Translations under genes and position numbers: made by a program | Origin: JABAAI01 sp965242745 | GTDB taxonomy: Bacteria; Spirochaetota; Leptospiria; Leptospirales; Leptonemataceae | Length of the DNA: 64,000 nucleotides | Direction: 5' to 3' | NCBI GenBank assembly: GCA_965242745.1 | Contig: CBDETG010000013.1 | Coordinates: 1 to 64,000, forward strand | In this document: in pieces, positions 27,257 through 34,752 of the stretch | Layout of the letters: every line of letters starts with the position of its first letter | How positions within the stretch are numbered: position 1 is the stretch's first letter | Notes under the pieces: model-generated | Told to the model about the DNA's origin: nothing | Seen by the model: the letters and a program-made list of their open reading frames with translations, nothing else | Databases searched by the model: none

Positions 27257-28102
27257 CTATCTCAATAGTTGTAACACAGATTGAGGACGCAAATTAGCTT
27301 GGGCCAGCATGGCCGTGCCGCTTTGCGCTAAGATCTGGTTTTTTGTGAAATGGGTAGCTTCTTCTGCCATGTCCGCATCGCGGATACGGCTTTCTGAAGC
27401 TTGTATGTTCTCATAAGTATTCATCAAGCCCTTAGCGGTATGCTCGAGCCTATTGTGGTAGGCTCCAAGATTTGCGCGCTGCCTGTTGATTTGCTGCAAA
27501 GCTTCATCAGCTAAACGTATGGCCTCATTGGCAAAATCCGGCGTGGAGATTGTCAATATGGTGCCATCTGCGCGTGCAAGGCCTAAGGAAAGGGCTGTCA
27601 TCGTTTTGATGAAGACTCTTTCTCTTTGATGAATATTGGGTCCCATGTGGAACCACATGGAGCTGATTCGTGAGTCGCGCGCAAACTGCCCCTGCAAAAG
27701 CGCTAAGCCGTTGAATTCAGCCTGGGACGCTATGCGGTCGACCTCGTCTACTAGCTGCGAGACTTCTACTTGAATCATCTGGCGGTCATTTGGCGTATAG
27801 ATACCGTTAGATGATTGTACAGCAAGAACCCGAATCCTTTGAATCAATTCAGAAACTTGCTGGAGATAGCCCTCAGTAGTCTGGACCAAACTCATACCGT
27901 CTTCGGTATTACGTTCAGCCTGACGCAGACCGTTGATCTGCGAGCGCATTTTTTCTGAAACGGCAAGACCGGAAGCGTCATCACCAGCTCGGTTGATGCG
28001 CATTCCGGAGGAAAGCCGCTCCATGTTTTTGCTGACTTCCCATTGCTGGAACTTCAGCACGCGGTGTGAGTTCACCGCGCTCAGGTTATGGTTAATGATC
28101 AT
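27257..28102 (-). CDS. flaB: Periplasmic flagellar filament core protein FlaB (copy 1)
   Basis: 281 residues beginning MIINHNLSAVNSHRVLKFQQW, with a strong site AGGGAGGAAACG just before the ATG. It keeps the FlaB blocks GLRQAERNTEDGMSLVQTTE, VDEVDRIASQAEFN, MWFHMGPN and ESRIRDADMAEEATHF. The end NLRPQSVLQLLR is typical of spirochaete FlaB. Paralogue of the neighbouring flaB, same length. Expression is probably high given the strong ribosome site. Confidence 0.97.
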   Translation of the reverse strand: MIINHNLSAVNSHRVLKFQQWEVSKNMERLSSGMRINRAGDDASGLAVSEKMRSQINGLRQAERNTEDGMSLVQTTEGYLQQVSELIQRIRVLAVQSSNGIYTPNDRQMIQVEVSQLVDEVDRIASQAEFNGLALLQGQFARDSRISSMWFHMGPNIHQRERVFIKTMTALSLGLARADGTILTISTPDFANEAIRLADEALQQINRQRANLGAYHNRLEHTAKGLMNTYENIQASESRIRDADMAEEATHFTKNQILAQSGTAMLAQANLRPQSVLQLLR

Positions 28103-28540
28103 TTGCGTTTCCTCCCTGAAACGTAAAAATCTTTTACAAAGCCCCTTGCCATAGCCTGCAATTAGGAAGGCAAAGAGTCCTGCAGATCACAGATATAAGC
28201 ACGCCATGCTGATTCAAAGAAGCAGCGTCAGCCTTGCTTACTCTGCAACGCAAGGGCAGCTCCATATACTTGAAGCTGCCTTTAGCAGAAGAAAGTCCGG
28301 CCTTGACCGGCTTTCTCTTTATATATTGAGACCGGCTCTTGGTCTAAATCCTTTTAGACAAGAACAGGCCCGCTTTTTTAACAGCCTTCGGACATGCCAA
28401 AGACTCAGCTCTTATTTTCGGGGATGGGCATAGCTAACTTAAATGGAGGGAGAAAAAATGGCGCTGCTGCAGACAAAAGCGGCTTGCAAATACGCTGCCC
28501 TAATTAGGCGCAAAGGGCGCGCAGGAGATGCTTGCAGCGC
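28103..28540. other. Intergenic region upstream of flaB
   Basis: About 440 bases holding the flaB leader on the minus strand, and the 3' side of the carboxynorspermidine synthase gene. A partial copy of the dispersed hairpin (TTGAGACCGGCTCTT, near 28326-28340) and a second small inverted repeat (AGTCCGG/CCGGCTT, near 28294) occur. A 28-codon plus-strand frame at 28458-28544 has a strong GGAGGGAGA site but an otherwise unremarkable product. Confidence 0.5.
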
Positions 28541-29722
28541 TTAGGGCTGAAGCCATGTTTCGACCCATGGCAGACCATATAGAGGAAGGCTTTCCATAAA
28601 GGGATCGGGGTCCATTTCTTCTACGTTGCACACGCCTGCTTTTTTCCATTTTCCCTGCGCTATCAGCATAGCGCCTATCATAGCGGGGATGCCTGTGGTA
28701 AAGGAAACAGCTTGGGAACGCGTCTTTTTGTAAGCTTCCTCGTGACTGCAAATGTTGTAAATATAAAGCTTTTTTCTCTCCCCGTTTTTGACACCTTCGA
28801 TTACATTGCCTATGCAGGTTTTACCCTTGTAGTTTTCAGCCAGACTAGCGGGATCGGGCAACAGCGCTTTGAGAAATTGCAGGGGCACAATAGGCCTGCC
28901 TTCATAGATTACAGGCTTGATGGAAGTCATGCCTATATTTTGGAGAACTTCTAAGTGAGTCAAATAAGACTTGCCAAAGGTCATAAAAAAGCGTATTCTT
29001 TTTAAGCTTGGGATATTCTTTACGAGAGACTCCAATTCCTCGTGATAGAGCAGGTAAGACTCTCTAGGCCCTATTTCAGGATAGTCCCAAGGAAAATGCA
29101 CAGACAGGGGCTCTACTTCTTTCCATTCCCCTTCTTCCCAATAGCGGCCCTTTTGCGTGATCTCTCGAATGTTGATCTCGGGATTAAAGTTTGTGGCAAA
29201 GGCCCTGCCATGATCGCCGGCATTGCAGTCAAAAATATCGATGTAATGGATTGCGTCAAAATGGCGCTTTGCAGCGTGGGCACAAAAGGCATTTGTGACT
29301 CCGGGATCAAAGCCGCAGCCCAGCAGAGCCATCAAGCCCTTCTCTTCAAATCTTTTTTTGTAGGCCCATTGCCATTTGTATTCGAATTTTGGCCTATCGG
29401 GAGGCTCATAATTGGCTGTGTCTACATAATCTGCGCCCGCTTCCAGGCAGGCTTCCATAATAGACAAGTCCTGATAAGGCAGGGCAACATGAATAAGCAG
29501 ATCCGTCTTATGCCTGCGGATTAAGGCTGCGACTTCTGAGCTGCGATCCGCATCCAGAGCGGCTGTTTGTATAGGCCTTTTGAGCTCTGCTGCAATGCTT
29601 TTGCATTTCTCCAAGCTGCGGCTTGCAAGAACAATGTCTTCAAAAATCTCTGGAAGCGCAGCGCAGGCATGGCTTACAACACGGCCCACGCCGCCAGCTC
29701 CAATAATCATAACTCTAGACAT
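28541..29722 (-). CDS. Saccharopine dehydrogenase-family protein, probable carboxynorspermidine synthase
   Basis: 393 residues. An N-terminal Rossmann motif, MIIGAGGVGRVVSHACA, binds NAD(P)H. The DYVDTANYEPP and GCGFDPGVTNAFCAHA blocks match the LYS1-like carboxynorspermidine (carboxyspermidine) dehydrogenases that build spermidine or norspermidine from aspartate semialdehyde and a diamine. The partner decarboxylase (nspC) is not in the window. Its ATG follows a solo copy of the dispersed repeat core at 29726-29743, leaving no clear Shine-Dalgarno sequence. A true lysine-pathway saccharopine enzyme is less likely. Confidence 0.85.
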   Translation of the reverse strand: MSRVMIIGAGGVGRVVSHACAALPEIFEDIVLASRSLEKCKSIAAELKRPIQTAALDADRSSEVAALIRRHKTDLLIHVALPYQDLSIMEACLEAGADYVDTANYEPPDRPKFEYKWQWAYKKRFEEKGLMALLGCGFDPGVTNAFCAHAAKRHFDAIHYIDIFDCNAGDHGRAFATNFNPEINIREITQKGRYWEEGEWKEVEPLSVHFPWDYPEIGPRESYLLYHEELESLVKNIPSLKRIRFFMTFGKSYLTHLEVLQNIGMTSIKPVIYEGRPIVPLQFLKALLPDPASLAENYKGKTCIGNVIEGVKNGERKKLYIYNICSHEEAYKKTRSQAVSFTTGIPAMIGAMLIAQGKWKKAGVCNVEEMDPDPFMESLPLYGLPWVETWLQP

Positions 29723-29725
29723 CTC

Positions 29726-29743
29726 GGCAAATCATAGGCATTG
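29726..29743. repeat. Solo copy of the GGCAAATCATAGGCATTG repeat core
   Basis: Exact 18-base core, 4 bases upstream of the carboxynorspermidine synthase start codon on the minus strand, and 14 bases before the downstream end of the Rpn-type gene. It occupies the position where a ribosome site would be expected. Confidence 0.8.
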
Positions 29744-29756
29744 CCAGTAAGATACA

Positions 29757-30635
29757 TTAGATCAAGCCCGCTTCTCTGAGCTGGGCTTCAGTGAGGCCAG
29801 TCATCTCAGTAATGTCAGAAAGGGGGTAGCCTTTGGATAGCATAAGACGAGCTGTCGCAATGGCTTTCTTTTGCTCACCTTTTTCAATACCCTGCTCAAT
29901 ACCTTTTTCAATGCCCTGCTCAATACCTTTTTCAATGCCCTGCTCAATACCTTTTTCAATGCCCTGCTCAATACCTTTCTTTTCAAGTTGTTCTGCGATG
30001 GTCATAACGCGTTCTCCTGCTTCTTTTGATATATATTTATCTGCAAATTCAACAATGATCTCAATCTCTAATAACTCCACACTTTGTATAAAATAGCGGA
30101 GTAAAATTGCAACTAATTTTTTATCCTTCTGTTTATGTAAGCTGCGTAGATAATTCTTAAACAGCGCTTCCAAGTGTTCTTTTTTTGATAAATACCAGAT
30201 TTCTTTTAGACTAGCAAGAAAAGCCTGCATGCGTGGAGGATACTGTTGGATATTAGCTGTGGGAGAAAGATCAATGAGTTCATATGTAAAGTCTGGAATG
30301 TATTTGCGAAGTGGATTTGATAAAGCATCTGATAAAGCTAATAGCTCAGAAAAGTTTTTTACCACCGTCCAGCTCTGTTTGCCATGATAAAGAACTATAG
30401 GAATTACAACCGCATATTGCTTTTTACTCTGGTAAATTGCAGCAAGATAAGTGAGAAGCTGGCGCAGAACTTCTTTTTCTGGGTGAGATTTGTGCTCAAT
30501 CAAAATGTAAATGCCAATATTTCCTTCTTGCTTGTGTGGAATACTAAAAAGCAGATCAGTGAAGCGTTCACGGTCTTTGGCGTCAATGAATGAGCCCTGT
30601 TCCATCTTGAGCTTAGTAAAATCAAGTTTATCTAT
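29757..30635 (-). pseudogene. Rpn-family PD-(D/E)XK nuclease/transposase-like protein, 5' end missing
   Basis: Rpn proteins are recombination-promoting nucleases related to Transposase_31. The frame from MEQGSFIDAKDRERFTDLLF (ATG 30605) keeps the nuclease core, including IYILIEHKSHPEKEVLRQLL with the E-x-K of the active site and PIVLYHG. In frame before that ATG are the codons IDKLDFTKLK, which in this family precede GSFID, then a stop (TAG) where the transposase gene ends. The usual N-terminal 40 or so residues are therefore lost. Near the C-terminus a GIEQGIEK unit is repeated about four times. The product may still be made from the internal ATG but is probably inactive. Confidence 0.85.
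29880..29985. repeat. 24-bp tandem repeats inside the Rpn-type gene
   Basis: Four near-identical 24-base units encode GIEQGIEK. Charged coiled-coil repeats of this kind are a hallmark of Rpn-family C-termini and vary in copy number between paralogues through replication slippage. Confidence 0.85.
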
Positions 30636-31879
30636 CTAAAGTTTGATGATCTTGCAGCCATATTTCTTTTTGATATTGATGGCCTATGCAGCCAACTTTG
30701 GATGCGCAAGATGCGCAGGCGCTTCGTTTGGCTTTATATGTTTTGTATAAGACACCCCCTAGTTTCTTTTTACGCGCAAAATATAAGGTCTGATTTTCTG
30801 GGCAAACATAAGTGTTATCTGCTTCCTTGTATCTAAATGTAAGATCAGCATAGTCATTTCTTTTACGCTCTTTGCGCTCCTCAGGCTTTACTTTATTTCC
30901 AAGTTTATTGGCGTAGTCTTGATCAGGCATATATAGGTCCTTGTCTTGTAATTTTTCTAAATTTGCCTCATTGGAGTAACCAGCATCTAAAACATATTTG
31001 CTTGGCTCTTGACGAGCAGGTTTTACCTTCTCCTTGAGCTCCTCACTCTGTTTTACTAAAGCAACAGTATGCTTTGCGTCTGACTGTTCTCTTGACACTT
31101 TATGATGCACGATCATATTGCTCTTCGCATCTACGGCAATATGCGCATTGTAGCCGACTAGGAAACCCTTGCTGCTGTTTTTATGCCAATCCGCATCTCT
31201 ATCCGTCAAATGAACCCGTTTAGCTTCTCCCTGCTCCTCTAAAAACTCAAGTCCCCGCTCAATGCGCTTCTCTTGTTTGTGTAGACGCGAAAGCTTCTTT
31301 TGCAATGACTCTTTCTCCTCAGCATCTTCAGTGCGCTCCCATTGCGCATATCGTTTCTTACAACTTTCCTGAATATATTTGTAGCGTCTTTGCAATTCTT
31401 CACGCGTGCCTATGTCATTACGATTGGCGTTTGCTTTGATCTTTGTGCTGTCTATGCAGACCGTATCAAAATCTATCAGGCCCGCTTCACTCCCTAAAAA
31501 TACTGTTTGACTAAAAAGCTCCTCTATGGCATGACTATGACGCTTGCGAAAAACGCTGATGCTCGAATGATCAATACGCAACCCGCCTGATAAAAACAGC
31601 AAGTCGGCACGACAGGGAAGATCACGCTCCAAATTACGCATGGAAATATTGCCGTGTAATAGCGAGTAGAAAAGAATTGCCAAAAGACGATTCACGGGAA
31701 AGGCGCAGACGGCCTCCTTTGCCATTATCGTTTGTATAATTCTTATCGAAAATGCTTAAGTCAAGCTTATCGATGATCTCTAACAAACGACGTGTTGGGT
31801 GACCCTCCTCAAAGAGTTCTCCCAAATTTAAACTTATCATTTGATACTGATCTACATCAGCGTGTTTATACTTTGCCAT
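30628..31879 (-). pseudogene. IS1182-family DDE transposase, frameshifted and truncated
   Basis: The N-terminal part (31634-31879, starting MAKYKHADVDQYQMISLNLGELF) and the main part (30628-31725, with LLAILFYSLLHGNISMRNLERDL, the DDE aspartate block DFDTVCIDSTKIKANANRND, GYNAHIAVDAKSNMIV and YVLDAGYSNE) are in different frames. Skipping one base near 31705, in the codons after NGKGG, joins them. The C-terminal third, with the last catalytic glutamate and the HPFGTIK-type ending, is absent; the protein stops after CIGHQYQKEIWLQDHQTLDR at the Rpn junction. Both defects argue for an inactive copy. Confidence 0.85.
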
Positions 31880-31950
31880 ACAAGTGACATAAAATAATTT
31901 ACCCTATATGGCAACTACTTTTGGAGGTTGTTCAACAGACTCCCCACCAT
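30628..31950 (-). mobile_element. Remnant of an IS1182-like insertion sequence
   Basis: The outer end is near 31950, where the minus strand reads GAGTCTGTTGAACAACCTC, a sequence typical of IS termini. The other end is missing: the transposase stops at 30628 and the Rpn frame follows at once. I cannot find a matching inverted repeat at the lower-coordinate side. Boundary positions are approximate. Confidence 0.7.
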
Positions 31951-32032
31951 CCCCCTATAAGGAATGGGTGGGTGGGCTTTTGGGTGCTAATTTTCGTTTT
32001 CGTTGCGAAAAAACGTGTGTTTGTGTAAAAAC

Positions 32033-32600
32033 GGCAAGGCATAGGCATTGATCTGGCGCGGCGACATCCTTGACGGCAAATCATAGGCATTGGTCTGGCG
32101 CGGCGACTTCCTTGTCTTAGCGCCAGACTCTCGCACATCCATGTGCTCGTGACGCAATGCCTATGATTTGCACTGGATTGTTGTAGTATGTACAGTTCCA
32201 GCAAAAACCATATCCGTATTATCAGCCCTGCTTTAGCGCCAGACTCTCACGGCAAATCATAGGCATTGGTCTGGCGCGGCGACTTCCATGCCTTAGCGCC
32301 AGACTCTCACGGCAAATCATAGGCATTGGTCTGGCGCGGCGACTTCCTTGTCTTAGCGCCAGACTCTCGCACATCCTGTGCTCGTGACGCAATGCCTATG
32401 ATTTGCACTGGATTGTTCTGGTATGTAAAGCACGCAGATGGGTATTAGGCCTGTGTTGCAGCTCTAAACGTTGCCGGGCTTGTTCTGGTATGTACAGCAC
32501 ACGAGCACCTGCGCCCCGCGCTCAAGCGCATACATATAAGCTCGTGACGCAATGCCTATGCCTTGCACTGGATTGTTCTGGTATGTACAGCAGCAGAGAC
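32033..32600. repeat. Repeat array 2 (GGCAAATCATAGGCATTG family)
   Basis: Left arms start at 32033, 32075, 32251 and 32311. The last two are exactly 60 bases apart. Right arms (GCGCCAGACTCTCGCAC... then CAATGCCTATGATTTGC, CACTGGATTGTT) start at 32120 and 32356. The segment 32190-32240 (CAGCAAAAACCATATC, then CAGCCCTGCTTTAGCGCC) is also present in array 1 near 5962-6005 and 6153-6190. The segment 32437-32570 (GTTGCCGGGCTTGTTCTGG, CCTGCGCCCCGC, CATACATATAAGCTCG) matches array 1 near 6330-6480. The two loci share whole blocks in similar order. Confidence 0.85.
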
Positions 32601-32604
32601 CCTG

Positions 32605-32830
32605 CGCCCAACGCGACATAATGCGCCGCCCAGACTCAGCTTATTACAACAAGGCCCCAGTTAGCACTACAACGTCCCTGAGTACAAACGCCGCATATAA
32701 CTACAAGGCCCTAGTCAGCAGAGCTAACGCGACATAATGCGGCGCCGAGACTCCGCATATCACAACACCGCCCCAGTCATCAAAACCAAAGCTACCTATT
32801 CCAATCGCTGCTTATCTCACCGGACGCCCG
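32605..32830. repeat. Degenerate CGACATAATGCGGCGC-type repeats
   Basis: Two units begin ACGCGACATAATGCGCCGCC (32608) and ACGCGACATAATGCGGCGCC (32727). Each is followed by AGACTC and a loosely conserved block of the form GCxTATxACxACAAxGCCCxAGTCAGCA. Related pieces occur at 44455-44540 and 55320-55430. Frames across the region are open for short distances but contain in-frame stops, so I treat it as non-coding. Confidence 0.6.
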
Positions 32831-32870
32831 CACTTCAGCAGAGCCCCCGCCGCGGGCCACAAACGCCCCC

Positions 32871-34685
32871 CTACTCCTGCGCCCGCGGCCACGCCTCCAG
32901 CACATCACCGCAATCCGGCTTATCCGCTTCGCCTTCGTCTTCCAGCGGGTCGTTGTCTGTGATCGTCTCGCATACGTCGATGGTGGTCTCAGAGCTGGGA
33001 TTCTCCGTCGTTGGATTATCGGGATCAAAGTTAAAATACAGCAGACGCGGATAGGCGCCGGCAGCAAAGAGCCAGCGCGTGGCAAGCCAAGTGCTATCGT
33101 AGGCCGTGGCAGACTGCGTTGCAGCAGTATCTGCGCCGACGATGCCGGTGAGATCGGCCGCCGTAACACTGAATAGGTTAGAAAAACTGCCCACCGTAGC
33201 CGTGACCCCGGAGGCCTCTGTATCAAAGCGGTTGTTGGTGATGTGCATATTCAGATGGTCTGCGGAGTCTGCACCGGTGTCGCTATTCCCCCAAAAGCCG
33301 ATATGATCGCCGCTATGGCCTCGCGCAAGACCCGTCCCTAGGCAGTTATAGGCTTCTGTGCGGGCGTCTGCGCTAGAGAAACTTCCAATCAGAATGCCAA
33401 CATTATCATTGCCATCGCCGGCAGCGCAGCTTTCGCCCGTAATCACGCCATCGCAGACACTCCCAAGGCTAAGGGAGTCACGCACTGCGCTAGTTTCCAG
33501 GAGGCCTACCAGGCCGCCCATCGAATCATTTCCACCCCCGCCATCGGAGACATTGCCGCTTGCCCGGCTGCCGGTGATACGGCCACCGTGTGTTCGCCCC
33601 ACCAGGCCGCCCATAGCATTCCAATTAGCCCCGCCGCTACCAGAGACATTGGCGCTTGCACGGCTGCCAGTGATCCGGCCACTAGTTGCCCACCCCACAA
33701 GGCCTCCCAAGTAAGCTCTGAAAGTACTGCTGCTATCGCCCTGGATGGCGCCGCCTGCTATATGCGCATTGCTTATACGTGTGCCGCTCGTAGTGCCACA
33801 AAGAGCGTCTACTCGCCTCCGCCCCTTGATCGTGGGCTGTGCCAAAGTGAGATTTCTTATGCCTGTGCTGCCGCAGGCAGCAAAGAGGCCGGCGTCGTTC
33901 GTGTGGTCGTCGGCAGCTGCGGCGCTGGCTATGCGGTCAATGTCTAGATTGCTGATGCTGTGGCCATTGCCCTCCAGCTGCGCTGTAAAGCGAGAGCCGC
34001 TCTGGTCGCTGCCGATGGGCTCAAAGTTGCCGGCCGTGTCGCCGTTTTGGTCGATGGGGTTGCCATCGCCGTCATCACTGAAGTCAATGTCGGCGACAAG
34101 CTCGTAGCCGCAGAGGTAGACGCTGTTCGTTGCTGTGCCGCAGTTGGCGGTAGCTTCATCAGGCGCGCCCAGCGTAGAGCCCGCATCGCCCGTGGTGTCG
34201 TCTGCCTCCTCATCGTCGTAGCTGGTGCCAGCGAAGTTATGGCGCATGTTGTGGAGCTCTGCGTAGCTTGCGATTTCTATCAGGCCGTCGTTATCGTCGT
34301 CTACGTCCAGAGCATCGACAATGCCGTCATTGTCGCTGTCATCGCAGTGGTCACCCATGCCGTCCTTATCGATGTCGCCCTGCTCGGCATTGGCATGCTC
34401 CGGGCAGTTGTCGCTGTCCCCATCGCACAGACCTGTGGCCAAGTTTGGCGTGGGCGTGTTGCCCGTGCATTCCATGCAGATGCCATCGTGCTGGGCGAAG
34501 TGGTCCTGCATTGCCTCGCAGACCGCATCCGTGATGCAGTCGCCATCCAGCACGCTGTAGGCATTGGGCGTGTTGCCGCCGTGGCAGGCCATCGCCGTGA
34601 TGCAGGCGTTCTTGTCCACATTGCTCACGTTGCTGCCCGTGCAGGCCATGCAGCTCCCCGCCGCAGTTGCAACCTGCCCCGCCAC
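32871..34685 (-). pseudogene. TSP3-repeat/GLUG-motif surface protein, 5' end missing
   Basis: The frame is open from about 34770 to the TAG at 32871, but there is no ATG start or signal peptide. The first in-frame candidate at 34685 is a GTG. The encoded protein starts in a cysteine-rich segment (CMACTG, CITAMACHGG, CMECTG). Thrombospondin type 3 calcium-binding repeats follow (DGDSDNCPE, DIDKDGMGDHCDDSDNDGIVDALDVDDDNDGL). Several GLUG-type repeats come next (GGLVGWATSGRITGS, GGLVGRTHGGRITGS, GGLVGLLETS), as in IgA-protease-like adhesins. It is strikingly GC-rich compared with every other gene here, and its 5' end touches the 3' end of pabBC. It is probably a captured fragment of a large secreted adhesin. 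Confidence 0.8.
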
Positions 34686-34752
34686 ATCGGTGCAGTCACT
34701 TTTGCTGATGCAGGCCGTATTGTCAGCATTGGGCTTCTGCTGCGCAGCCTTT

